The notes beneath the pieces are model-generated. The model was not told the origin of the DNA. It worked only from the letters and a program-made list of their open reading frames with translations, and did no database searches. Shown in pieces: positions 36,796-48,975 of a stretch of DNA of 64,000 bases. Each line of letters starts with the position of its first letter. Positions within the stretch are counted from its first letter, which is position 1. The DNA lies in the NCBI RefSeq assembly GCF_001649575.2, contig NC_051452.1:2845660-2909659 (forward strand), given 5' to 3'. This DNA comes from Kryptolebias marmoratus. Lineage: Eukaryota > Chordata > Actinopteri > Cyprinodontiformes > Rivulidae. The position numbers and the translations under genes are program-made.

Positions 36796-38569
36796 GTGAG
36801 AAAGGTAAAATAAAACATTTAGTTAGAGATAAATTAATAGGTTGTCTTTTAAAATGAGACAACCCTTTTGTACTTAAACTGCTTACGAAACCAAGCTTTT
36901 ATTAAAGGCAGTCTTTTATTTTTCACATTAATATAAGACACCAGCTGGGAATAAACTACCAAACTATTAGCCCAAGAGTAAAACTAACCACTGCAATTTA
37001 AACACATACAAGGGAAAACCTAAAATGTTTTGCTCATGATGGGAAGCTGTTTACACAAACCATTTATATTAATTTATATAGTTTGTGTGCTAAAGTGTTT
37101 GTTCACACAGACAGCCCAAACTACTTGTATTATTGGTGTCAATGCGGTGAAGAAATTTGAAGCACATGTTGCCAAAAAAACCGGAGAAATTGACTTTTTT
37201 AGGTTCCAGTAATTTTTGGTTAAAGTTACAAGAAGCAACTGCACAGGAGCCCTGTTAGAGGTCATCTTTGGATGGATTTAACCTCCTTCTTGTGAACTTC
37301 CACACCAACAAATGTCTATAAAGCAAATTAAATCCTCAAAATGCTCAATTTGTACAATTATATTCAAATCACATTTAAGTTAGATTACACAGTGACTTTC
37401 ATTTCAGTCCTTGGAAAGATCCCCCTAAAAAACTGTCTGTGGCTGCTTTATTCTTCACTGATAAACACGGTGGGGAAAATATCAATTTTATAACCATTAC
37501 CTTTTGTTTATAAGAAGTCGAGTTAAACTTGCACAAAGCATAACAATTGCAATCGCATGAATAATGTTTTACAAATCAAATGCATTCATTTTAGAAGCAG
37601 GAAACGCATCAATTTATCTCTCACTGGGTGACATTTTCAGCAGATGTCACTGTTGAATAAGATTAAAGCACGAGTGCATTCAGGTATCTCCTGTATGTAT
37701 GCTCTATCCACTTATGCATCATTTCATCTGATACAAAACTGGAAGAAAAAAAAAAGTGCTCTAGCTCGACTGTATTCACTTGAACTTTCTGCACTTCAAG
37801 CAGTTTCGGTGCCTACAATAGTTGAAGGCAGATAAAAGTTCCCTTTATGCTGATTAACTGGAGGCAGAAAATGGATTAAAAGAAAACTTATGTTCACAGA
37901 AAGATAGAAGCTTGGTGCAAAATAATAAACTAAGCAAGAAAACCTGACCTTACTTCCATAACATAGCTGTAAAGCCTTTTTTGAGCCGAGTCCACTAAAA
38001 TGTTCAAAGTGGATGTAAAATGTAATCTATAGAGCATATTAAAGCAAGTTCTGTCTATTTAGGACAACAGTTTGTGTTTAGACCATCTTGTAGAGCGAGA
38101 AACGAACTTAAAAGAGCTATTAAGCTAAATTGTTTCATTATGGATTTGTAAATTTGTCTGAGTATCAAAAGAATCACAAGTGTACACAAAACATTCTCAT
38201 TTAAATCTACAAATAATTTTAGTAATTTGCTCATTAAATCATCTGAAAGGACACATTTTTCTGTCCTATCGTTGGTTTGTAACTTACTTTAAGCCTTTTA
38301 TTTAAAATTAGTTTTTATTGGATGGAAACAAAAGACAAAATAAAGACGGAATTACTGAGTATCTGTTACATTTATGAATGCAAAAAAACTCCAGACTTGT
38401 CACCTACATTACCAATCTCTTTTCCCTTGGCTTTCAAGTATAAATAGAATTACTTTTTAAATGCCAACAAATCCACAGACTCATAAATTTGCAATTTGTT
38501 TTTAACCTCAGTATACAAAACAATATGATGGTCTCTATTCAATGGCTGCCTTTAGAGTCTTAAACAAAG

Positions 38570-38990
38570 ATGTCAAACAATCTGTAAATGCTCATATTAT
38601 AGACATTTGCTAAAGTTCATTAGTTTTGACGACCATCTTTAATTGGGTTGAGTCCAAAAGTTAATCCGTCTAGTGCAGTGGACACCTCTGATCCAGTGTT
38701 TCATCAGACATTTTGCTAACAGTCATGGTTGACTCCAACAGTTTTATGCCAGAGTTAAAAGCAAAGATCTTGCACACTGTAGCAGTTAAAGTATATATTA
38801 GGGGTACGATATGTTAGCACAATATCTGTAAAATTATGCTGATGAAGATTCATAATCATCCAGGACTTGGTAAAATTGAATAAACTTGTTCAGTTGAGTT
38901 AATCAGTTACAGATGTACATCTAATATTTACCTTTTGAGAGTTTTATTGAAGTCTGTCCAGCAGTTCATGAGAAATTGTGACAAGATGTA
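38570..38990 (+). repeat. Interspersed repeat, family A
   Basis: Blocks CCATCTTTAATTGGGTTGAG, TCCAAAAGTTAATCCGTC, CATTTTGCTAACAGTCATGG, AATATCTGTAAAATTATG and TTTTATTGAAGTCTGTCCAG match other copies. Like 20351-21030, it seems to hold one and a half units. Confidence 0.65.
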
Positions 38991-40199
38991 ACGAATACAT
39001 CTCAATAAAACCCACTAATCGTCAAACTGCATGGATTGTCAGTTCAGTTAATCCCAGCTGAAGTAGCTGTGGGTGTGAGGAGGGAGCACTAAACGTATTC
39101 CAAAATAAATAGTGGTGTGATATTGAATTGAAGTCAGTACCTGGGTTCAGCCAACTTCCAGGAGGCATAAAACCTCTGCCTGACAAAACGAGGAAAGCTC
39201 CGGTTTGATGGCGCTGTGATTAGTTCCTGCTTAACAGTGTGGCATCCTGAAGGAAGTATTGACTGATAAGAAAAACATTTCTTTCTTTCAGGCAAGACAC
39301 ACAAGCCAATTAGCTCTTCCACAAGCACACAAGTCGAAAACCGGCAGATAAGAGAGGGTGAAATGCCTCGAAGCATACCGTAGGTGACACTGTTGAACCA
39401 TGCATCAAGAAGGGAGGCTGGGTGAGGAAAAACGGGGCCAACGATGAGCAGGGATAAAACGGCCGTGGAGGCAGAATTTGGAAGAAAAAAAAAAAAATGC
39501 AACTTGTTTATTTTTCCCACCATGACTTGGTGCCTCAGGACTGCCAGAGCTGTCACGGTTTGTGAAAGGCCTTTCTGCTGCACCAGCTCGTCTGATTTGT
39601 CAGTACCGATGATCTTCAGTGGGGGGCAATACAAAGCTGAATGCCTCGGTGGTATTCCACCTCCTCTGACCCCACAACTTCTGCACATGAGCAAAAGCTG
39701 CTTTTACCAACCAAGCAGAACCCGATGTTTATAGCAGAACAGGATTTGTGCTGCTACAAGAACATAATCAGACCCATAAACATGTTTAAACTGAAGTAAT
39801 GTAGTTTATACATCAAATCTGCATTTGTTTTGCTTTTCTCTTCAGTTCCAGTGTGTTATTATAGAAAACGTGACCACAGTGGTTTGGACGAAGGCTCTTG
39901 CTGACAACAAAACCACAAGATTTGCAGTTGTTGTTGTAGCTTAAATATAAAGTGATTCTGATGATTCTGGTAGCCACTAATCACATTTCTAGATTTTTCC
40001 AAGATGGTTTTTTTAACAGACTCATATTTTTCAAGTTTCATTCTGATTGTTTTAACTCACCGTGCAGCGTAAGAGAAAAGGTAAAAATGTTTCTGTGTTT
40101 GCATGGGTTTGTCTCTTAGCAAAATGTCTCATGACCCACTGCTCATATTTTAATTAAAAAATAAGAAAGTTATGATTGAGTATACATCTAGAACTGATT

Positions 40200-40420
40200 T
40201 ATTTTATTATTATTTTTAGGTCAACCCAATTCAAAGTGGCTTCCACAGCCAATTGACCTTAGAAAAGAACAAAAAATGGATGAAATTCAGATGTTTTTTA
40301 AGAATATTGAGTTTAAATTTAGTATGGTAGCTGAGCATGGTCCTCAACAATTTTGTGAACTATGACTCATTGCAAAATCTCAAAATATAACACAAGTCAT
40401 TGACAAGGTTTAACCAAAGC
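40200..40420 (-). repeat. Interspersed repeat, family A, reverse copy
   Basis: The reverse complement reads GGTCAATTGGCTGTGGAAG, CCACTTTGAATTGGGTTGAC and, upstream, CTACCATACTAAATTTAAAC and TCAATATTC, in family order. Confidence 0.55.
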
Positions 40421-43135
40421 ATCCAAAAACATTTTAGTTCAGGTCTCTGGTGTGAAATTCCTGAACAAGTTGGTATTTTCTCGTTTGATAGTTTTATGAA
40501 ATGTGTTATCAAGGGTTAGTGTACTGTGAAAGAAAACTCACCTGAACAAGTGAAACATTTCAGGAAATTAGCCGACTTTCACGGCACAAATTCAACAGCT
40601 GAGGCCAAATGTTATTAATTTGACCTAAAAAATATGGCATTTAACCATTCTATATGAGGCTCTTAAAAGTAGGTGAGAACATGAATGCTTAAAGACAACT
40701 GAGGACTTGTTAAAAAAATAAATAGAAAATTGACAAAGGAGCTCAAGATGAAAATCGAAGTCAGATATTTGGAAGATATGCAGACGCCGTAAACCCCTTG
40801 ACCTTTTCCACAGAGACAGCAGTATACCTCTGAAAAGAAATGTTTAGAAGCAGTAGTGGTTGTGTTGCTTCTGTATTCTTTGTGTTCATAATGGCTTTTG
40901 AGTTTCTACTTTTTTGAAATCTTTTTGTAAGTGGAACCAATGTCATTGCCGTGACACTACTCCTGAAGTTATTTTCAAACTAAACTTTTATGTCCTCTCT
41001 GATCTACAAATCAAAGCATGTAACCTTTTGCAGATGCATGTATTTTATTATTTAGCTCTTCAGTTTGTATAAATTCATTCCTCGCTTTCACTAGTTATTT
41101 AACAAGCAAAGTTTTGATGAGAATAACAATCACAAAGCCCCTCAGGTATTAAGCCGCTTTCAACTTTTGATCCGTCTTCCAGTTTCTATCAGTGCCGTCT
41201 GCGCCCTCTTACTAAATCTTTCATTAACTCTGGATCCATGGAGGTAGCAGCTTCCCCTTCCAGTCATAGTTTAAGCTGATGAAATTTTAATAGGTACTCT
41301 TTCTGTCCATTTTCTAAAAACTGATTCGACAAGAGCAAGATGTGGGCAAAAACCAGTGGCGAGACAGTCTGTGTAATTCGAAATATGGAAAGAATGTTGG
41401 ATTTAAAAGACCCAAAATGGATGAAACCCTAAGTAATTCTGATCTACTGCAGTTTTATAATTAACTATATGTCTAATCATTGTTTTGTCTGGTATTCTTT
41501 ACTAAATGCTGCTGACTTTGTATTATAGCCCTTTGTAAACTCTACTACAGGGACATTTATTTGTTTTTAACTTTTATTTTTCCACGTTTTAACAACATCA
41601 GGCTCTGACAAATTGAGAAGAAAAATATGCTTCTCTTTGTGCCAGAGTAGAAAGATTCTGTTGCCAGATCACTTCTGGTAAATTGCGTAAACACACCCAG
41701 GAATCATTATAGTAAGCATCCAAATGCTACTAAAGCACCGCTTTAAAGAAAATAAACCACACAACAATTGGGTACAGGGCTCTTTTTTGGTGATTTGATG
41801 AGAGCCACTGTGGCAGGCCACGGTGCGGATCCAAGAAGTAGGTCATTCCCATTGACCTGGCTCGCATAATCAGCATACACTGTGTGTGTCACTTTATGAT
41901 CTCTCTGTTCCAGTTCTCTCTCGACTCGCAGGAGGCAGAAAATAGAAAACACACAGCGGAATGTCAGAACCTGGAAAAACCTCTGAGGCGGAGCATAAAC
42001 ACGAGGTCTGTCTGTCAGTGGTTATAGTGTCACATCTCAGCACCAAACAAAAAACCTTATTTGGTCAACATAGTCGCATTTTCCTTTTTAAATATGGTCT
42101 ACCTCGGCAAATAGTGACACCATAAAATGATTTAAATCTTCATTAACCTAAACCTATTTGTTCCTCTCTTTAAACCTTTCATCCTCTTGATTACCTTGTT
42201 TACAGCAATCTCTTGAAGAATTTCAAAGATCCATAAATTGTTTATGGGATTTGTAAAAAAAAAAACAATTAGAAGGAATCTGCTTACACGGATTAACCTT
42301 TGACCTCACATTGTGTTTGAGAACCAGTGGGCTTTAACGAGTCGCGCAATCTCTGCCCCGAAATGACGAAAATTTGCTGTAAAATATGGGTTTTACAGCA
42401 CGGATGTGCAGAGAAAATTAGAAAAGAAGGGTACTTTTACAGTTCTATTCCAAGCAAGTTCTATATTCTTTTAAACAATGGTTTTATTCTCAATACAGCC
42501 CATATGTACCTGTAAGTATAGGGTTATTAATCACTTCGTAATTTTTCTAATTTCCTGCTACGAACTAGGCTATATTATATATTCCTACCAATTATGTCAT
42601 AAGTCTTCAAACATATGTTGGATAGAGTGATTATAGTCTGTAGACTAGCTATATATACCTATATATATTGGTGCCATGCAACCAGTTAGGACAGAGGATG
42701 AGAAAGTGTACTTGGACAATGAACTAACAAGCTTCAGTTTTGTTTTTTGTAATCAAAAATGTGAGCTTTAGACGCCTGATTCAGACAAGGATCTCTCTTC
42801 CTCTGTCTTCCCATTCTCAGTTTTCTCTTCCTGGTTTTTTTGGGGAATATTAAGCTGTATGGTTCAAACCTTTAACTAGTTAACAACACTTAAAATTGCC
42901 CCCTACCAACACTTTCGAGAAACCCTGCCACGCTGATCCCTAATCCGCTTCCTTCCAAACCGGCTGTGACCAATCGAGGCCTTTCATGGTCTGAAGTGGT
43001 CAGTCACACTTAACAGGATTGGTCAGTCATAGTCTGGGATGCAGAGGCTATTAGTGACGGTAATGAAGGGAGACATTTGTGACTGTTGTTTGTGTGTGGC
43101 AGGGGCCTGTCTGGGTTCCTGCTTGCGTGACCCAG

Positions 43136-43195
43136 ATTGGCCACCGTGTGATGAGTAAGATTAAACGTCACGTTTGGCGGCCGGAGATTATAAAA
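43136..43195 (+). promoter_or_regulatory. Cluster of core-promoter-like motifs
   Basis: Within 60 bp there is an inverted CCAAT (ATTGG, 43136-43140), CRE-like CGTCACGT (43166-43173), E2F-like TTTGGCGG (43173-43180) and TATAAAA (43189-43195), correctly spaced for a plus-strand start near 43220. No coding exon follows. Motif matching only. Confidence 0.2.
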
Positions 43196-45758
43196 GACAA
43201 AAACAAGTCTGGCGTTGACTGTGTTGTTTTTATCGGAGTGCTTGATCCTCAGTGCTCCCTTTAGACAAGAAAGAGATGGGCAGAACTCCCAATAAACAAG
43301 TCAAAATGAAAGCTTGGTATCAAAGACCTTTTGTCGTTGGAAAATGAGATCTTATGTCTGCACTGCAACTAAACCCAGGTCACACTGTCCCTTCTGTATG
43401 TTTTCTGATCCTCACAGCTCGCTGTACTTTGAATAAAGCTCCTCAAATTAACTCCCTACTGCCAAAGTTCAGTTAAGTGAAAGTTTTTATGCCTAATACT
43501 GAGAAGTCAACACAATTTAAGGCTACTTTAGATTCATTTCCTAGTCTCTCCTATACAACATACTCCTGCTTGAGTATTTGGTTTTACGCTTGCTTTTATT
43601 TAATGTTAAAAAGACACAAGTAAAGAAACCCCAAGACTATGGTTTGGAATGATAGACTCAAGGATGTGGTCAATGCGTCCTTCTATTATTGCAATTATTC
43701 AATAATGCTTTGATGCAAATGATAAAAAATGTGCTCATTCCCAGAAATGCTAAGCTGTCATTGCAACTTTGATTGGATAATGAAATGTTTACAACATGAA
43801 AGCAGTCCCACTGAGCTGCCAGTAGCATGTGCACACATGAAGGGAGCAGCTGCAGTGTAGCATGCAAGGTTTCCATCATTCATGAACTTTTTAAGGGTGT
43901 ATGCACAGTAAACCAATAATCTTTCCTTTTTAAAATTGGTTGCATGATGGTAAGATGGAACAATATTTTCCATTGATCAAGTAACTCAAATTAAAACTAC
44001 TTTTTTATCCTTGAAACAACTTAAATTTGAGGGAAACAGATTTGTAAATCAAATAACTTACTAAGATCAGACTTTTAGCGTTTTCTCTTTCATGTAAACT
44101 CATTTTAAATATTATAGCAATTAAAAATTTACTTTACAGACTGGGCTTCCTAATATGCATAGTTTTAAAACACTGGAGCCAAAGTCAGGCTTGCATGATC
44201 ATGTTTTTATATTGAATTTGAATATTTAGATGTCAGAAAAAGAGATGTATTCGACAAATTTAAATCAATAAAGTTCCATCATGATCGATTTGATGTTTTA
44301 AACATCAGTCAGTTGGCAGCTTTGTGTTAAACAAATGACCATATCTCAAAGTTAACTCACATTTTCTTTGACTATTAGCAAACTAAATTGAGAAGATGGG
44401 TTCCAAACAACCTCCATGACTCTGATTATTTTTAGAGAATTTGCAAACAAACACGTTCAAACTCCCGTGGCACGATAGCAGGAAATTGTGAACGTTTCTA
44501 AATAGTTTCGAGACCTTGAGTCAAAGGTGGCTCATAATATTTTCCATCTCAAAGATTTCAGACCATCGTTGAATAAACCATCTATTTTTATCTTAAGACA
44601 AAGCAAAATTACTACAAATTTAACTTCAAAACCATCCATCTTTACTGGGCTTTAAGTAGTTCCAAGTCAGAACACAAATTCTTGGACCAATAAAGTTTAG
44701 TTTTCATCACACGTTGTATTAGCTTTTTATGCAATTGTTAATTCAGCACATATATCCCATTACATGTAAACAAACAACACACAATTGGCCCATTATACTT
44801 TTACAAAGCTTTCTGTTGTTGTTGAAAATGTTCAGAAGCTGTTTGCGTATGAAGAACCCAAGCCTTTTTATGTTAATTTATACCTTGCTGTCAATCATTT
44901 ATATTCCAGTTATGGTTCTTTTTACTTTTTTGTTCATAGTCAATAACTTAAATAAATGTTGCTTCCTGCATAGTTATGTTAACATGGAACAGCTCAATGA
45001 TTAAAAAAAAGCTGTTATGTAAATTAGCCCAATAATGGATGGCTGTACGACCAATCAGGAGTTTTGTAACTGCAGTCTGATCCTGCAAATGTTTGCATTT
45101 TATTGCATAAAACATATAATGCTTAATTTAGTCAACAACTACTTTAAATTTATTGCATTTTTTAAATGAGTGCAACAGATATATCATGATCAAATACCAA
45201 CATATCGTCATGATCAAATTTATCAGATCAAATGCTATCAACATCATTATCAAATTGTTTTGATGTAAATATTTGCTCATGAATGGTTTTTCAAATGTTA
45301 ATTTGTAGCAACTTTTGAGATTGTGTCTCTGTTTGATTTAAAATTATAGACTTTCATAAAAGTCAGTGTTTTCTTTTAAGACTACATATTTCAGTATGAG
45401 ATTAAAGCATAAACTCTGGTATTTATTGGCTTTTCATGTGAAGTGTCTTAATAAAAGTGCAGCAATTCACTGTAAAAAATTGAGCAGTATTTAAATATAA
45501 AATTTTGGGGTGACAATACCCTGTCTTAAACTGTACAAGCTTCTGACAACGGTGAAAAAAAAAAGTTTGAGGACCTACTTATCCTCTCCACAGGACTGCA
45601 AAAGCTGCCAAATCTCTCTGAACTAAATGCACCCATTGTCACACTTGTGCAAGTTTCCATGACGACATTAAACTCATCTAGCATGGTTGGTGATTAAAGA
45701 ATTCACTGATGTGGATAAAATGAACTGATCTATGGAGGAACGAGAGAGAGGGGGTGTT

Positions 45759-45777
45759 AAAAAAAAAAAAAAAAAAA
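45759..45777. repeat. A19 homopolymer
   Basis: A run following GGGGTGTTA. Nothing around it suggests a retrocopy. Confidence 0.9.
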
Positions 45778-47586
45778 GTATTGCGGCGTGTTTTTGTCCC
45801 TTGTCAAGGATATTTAGAAAGCAATTAGTGTTTTTTTCCCCCCATGCGCCTGAAGTGGGCGTCTGCTGATACTTTGAAGATAAAATCAACGAGTTATGTA
45901 GTGATAAGCGTTTCATGAGTCACACCTCCCCGTTTTATCACATTAGCGACACACTGGTAAGATAACAAGGTATTTTTGGAGGCATCACTTATGCTAATGT
46001 TGTCCTGAAAGCAATTTTTTCCAAGGAATCAAAGCAAAAGTGATCAAAGTAAGTTGTGCAGCTTATAAATAACTCGAGCTCGCAGCTTAGCCTTCATTTA
46101 AGCAAACTGACAGACAGGTCCAAAATGGGGGAGGAAAAAAAAACAAAAAGGAATTGCAAAAGTGCCGCCTTTGCTATTTTTGTCTGTTCCCACGGTCAAT
46201 ATCCAGGTAAGAGGAGGGGAAAAGACTGATCTGGGAGCTGAGAGGCTTTTCTGCAGCCCGCCCAGGATGACAATGTCTTACAGAGACATGTCAAGGGAAA
46301 CAGGAAACGAAACGGCAACAATACTTTTGTTACTATATTGGTCTACGTCATGTCAACTTCAAAGTCAACTTCCAACAAAGCCATTTTTGCATTGTTCCGA
46401 TTGGTCGAATCAAATCCAGGGAATGTAAACACATATAAAATAAACTTTTGGTTGACTTTGTTAGCATGAAACACGTTGATATTCTAAGATTTTGTAGGTA
46501 GAACCTTGTCAGCAATATTTAAATCTTTAAGTTTGGAATTCCTGCCATAAAAGTTGCGCATCCTAACCCTAAACTAATTCAGTTGGTTCTTTTTTTTTTG
46601 GCTTTTTTGGATTTCTTGCTGTTTTAAACTCTGATAACGTGGTTTTCCTTCATCGTGATACGAAGCAGGTGAGAAGGATAAGTGAGCTTGTGTTAGCCAG
46701 CTGTCACAGACGCACACACAAGGCATTCACACACGCGTGCACTGATGCGTACGAACCGTGCCCCAGCCCACGCCGTTGGAGTTTCTTGGAGGCTAATAAA
46801 ACACATGAGTGAGTTGCACTAACATGAACGAAGGCACGATCTGCATTCGGACATGTATTGGTCGATCACATGCTGGATACAGTTTAGTTGAATAGAGGGG
46901 AAAAAACTTGAAAAGCACTTTATTACACAAAAACCCAAATGCACTCAAGTGCACACATTGTAAGCGACCCTTGAGGCACTTTTTTCTGTCTCTATGTATC
47001 TTGGGCTTCACGCCACAATCAAAACATACAGCAGCTTTTTGAAATTGGGTCACAAAACCAGACTCTAACTTTTCCTCACCACACACATTCATTAAATGTA
47101 CTGTCTTAGTCAATATTCAAAGGGTTTCAAGTCTAAAAATGGATTAAATCATTTTGCTTTTCTTCTACGCAGGAGTAAAAACTCTAATGAAGTTGCTCAG
47201 ATCCTAAACAATGACAAGCAGGAATTAATGACTCATGCCACACGATAAAAACAGGCTTCTTGTCATACATATGTTCTGCAACTGCTTCTGCAGACGTTTC
47301 TCTCCAACCACGAAACAGATGACTTCACGAGACTCACGGAGTTGTAAAAGCCACTGCTCTGTCATTATCATTCCTGCAAAGCTGCCACTACTTCTCAGTT
47401 CCATAGCCTGAACTGAGATAGGAGGTTAAAAGCATGCGGGAATCCCCCAGGAACTCAAAAAACTTGAGTAAAGGAGCACAAACTCCTACTGAGACATCTC
47501 CAATTTGACCCTCTCTAGGAAATATGGAGTCTGTAACAAAATAAAACCAATCTCATGCCCTTTGCATCCTCGTTTTCCGCTCTTAC

Positions 47587-47880
47587 CTTCCACATGATTA
47601 AAATCCCATCATCCACAAACAAAGTGAAAAAGAGAGAGAGAGGTGTGGAGGGAGACTGGCATCTATCTTTAGCCCTCTCTCTCCTCAGCGGGATGCAGAA
47701 AAAAGCAGCAGGGGCGACTAAAACGGCAGCGAGGAGCAATCTCAGGAGTCTGAGAGGATGTGAATACGTCTCCGTGGCTGTTATCACCTCTCCTGACACG
47801 TTTCCTCCTCTGCCCGGGTAAGCCTTCCTATCCTGACCCAGCAGAGAGAGAGAGAGAGACGGGACAAACTAGTGCGCCGC
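47587..47880 (-). other. mid1: Candidate non-coding first exon of mid1
   Basis: On the minus strand, purine/pyrimidine-rich sequence ends AATCATGTGGAAG before a near-perfect donor GTAAGAGC (last exon base 47587). It would splice to the acceptor at 35005. Upstream lie a GC box (CCGCCCC on plus, 47877-47883) and an ATTGG at about 47996. Caution: the plus strand also shows an acceptor (CTCTCTCTCCTCAG, 47688) and donor (CCGG before GTAAGC, 47818), so the strand is not settled. The right boundary is arbitrary. Confidence 0.35.
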
Positions 47881-48002
47881 CCCTTCACTATTCCCCCCCC
47901 CCCCCCCCCCCCCCCNCCCCCCTTTCTGTTCATTCCTTCCTCTCTGTTTCACTGTATTTAAATCTGCCAGCAAGCTGCCCTGCCTTTAAGTAGGCCAATC
48001 AC
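47875..48002 (-). promoter_or_regulatory. Candidate mid1 promoter region
   Basis: In minus-strand order: inverted CCAAT (GATTGGCC, about 47994-48001), TATA-like TTTAAATACA (about 47955-47965), the G-homopolymer, and GGGGCGGCGC (Sp1-type, about 47875-47884). Position and orientation fit the candidate first exon ending at 47587. Sequence inference only. Confidence 0.25.
47893..47922. repeat. C homopolymer of about 30 with one N
   Basis: An uninterrupted C run apart from the N at 47916. It reads as a G run on the minus strand, upstream of the candidate first exon. Its true length is probably not resolved by the assembly. Confidence 0.95.
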
Positions 48003-48514
48003 TGGACTGCCGAGAGGTGGAGTTTGAACTGGATGTGTGTGTCTGTGTGGTCATAACTTTATCTGCTGCACACTGTGCATTGTGTGAGGAAGTGCGTGCA
48101 AGCTTCGTGCAGTCCCTCAATACAAAGCCTGCAGATGTGGACGATACACCTTTGATGCATTTATTCAGTTTTACTCCTGTAAAAGATTCCTTAAATGTCT
48201 CTCGGCTTGCACCGATGACTCTGGGTAACAGAGTTAACACGTGTTTAACTTCGCACCAACTATCAAAGGAGGAACGGAATGGCCATTTAATAGAAACAAA
48301 CATCTGTCCGCTCTGGGTTGGAAATAAACGGCGGCCTCCAGCGAGCCAGCTCGAGGATCTCGGGGTCTTGCTCGCAGGTGATGTTAGAACAGAGTCAGAG
48401 AGTGACAGGAGATTGGGATAGCGTCTGCAGTGATAGACACGATCCGTCAGGGCGAAGAAGCAACTGAGCCAAAGGGGAAAGCTGTCAATTTACCAATTGG
48501 TCTACTTTCCAGTC

Positions 48515-48640
48515 CTCACCCATGGGGGTGGCTGTAGCTCAGGAGGATGAAGAGTTCCCCCTCAATCTGTGAATGTGACTTGTAGTGCAGTAAGACTAGA
48601 GAAGCACAATATAAATGCAGTTCATTTACCATTTACCCAT
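48515..48640 (+). repeat. tRNA-derived SINE fragment with LINE-type tail
   Basis: The head GGGTGGCTGTAGCTCAGGAG contains a good polymerase III A-box (TAGCTCAGGAGG). The B-box region is deleted. The tail TGTGAATGTGACTTGTAGTG, AAGACTAGAGAAGCACAATA, TAAATGCAGTTCATTTACCA matches the type of 3' tail shared by fish SINEs and LINEs (TGTGAATG...AAGACTAGAAAAGC...TATAAATACAGTCCATTTACC). Confidence 0.7.
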
Positions 48641-48975
48641 ACTCATGAGCTCACTGATTGTGAACACAAGTGGCTGAAATAAGCTTCCTCCACTGAGTGG
48701 CTGGTGTTACCCTTAAGGATAGGATGAGGAGTTTGGTTGTTTAGGAGTAGCTCAGAGTAAAGTCACTGCTCCTCTGCATCCAAAAGACCAATTTGAGGTG
48801 GTTTGAGAAGCTAGTAAGGATTCCTTATAGATGCCTTCCAAGGCAGTGAGTTTAAATGTCCCAATGGGAGATGGAAGACTTTGGGGTCAATCCAGGACTC
48901 GCTGGAGAGAATACATTATTACATTACCTTACATCTGGAGGAGGTAGCTGAGGTGATGGAGGTCCAGCCATCATC
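48641..48975 (+). repeat. LINE reverse-transcriptase C-terminal relic
   Basis: TGAGCTCACTGATTGTGAAC, AAGTGGCTGAAATAAGCTTC, CTCCACTGAGTGGCTGG and GAGTAAAGTCACTGCTCCTC correspond to the widespread fish LINE region that encodes the post-RT motif around RWLGHxxRM. Here the frame is shattered by stops and frameshifts. It directly abuts the SINE fragment. Confidence 0.6.

Larger units (their letters stand above)
35006..47586 (-). other. Probable 5' UTR intron of mid1 or upstream DNA
   Basis: 12.6 kb with no recognisable coding exon. It contains a hAT-like element (36185-36789), two family A repeats (38570-38990 and 40200-40420) and a promoter-like motif cluster near 43136-43195. Its assignment as an intron depends on the candidate first exon ending at 47587. 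Confidence 0.4.

Noticed and set aside
36835..36870. Short inverted repeat AGGTTGTCT...AGACAACCC
   Set aside because: A 9-bp stem in AT-rich sequence with no associated element; likely chance.
39134..39694. 186-codon minus-strand open frame with a plausible donor (CCCAG before GTACTG) at its end
   Set aside because: It runs through an A/T homopolymer, has no recognisable domain and no acceptor I trust. It may be a non-coding exon but I cannot support it.
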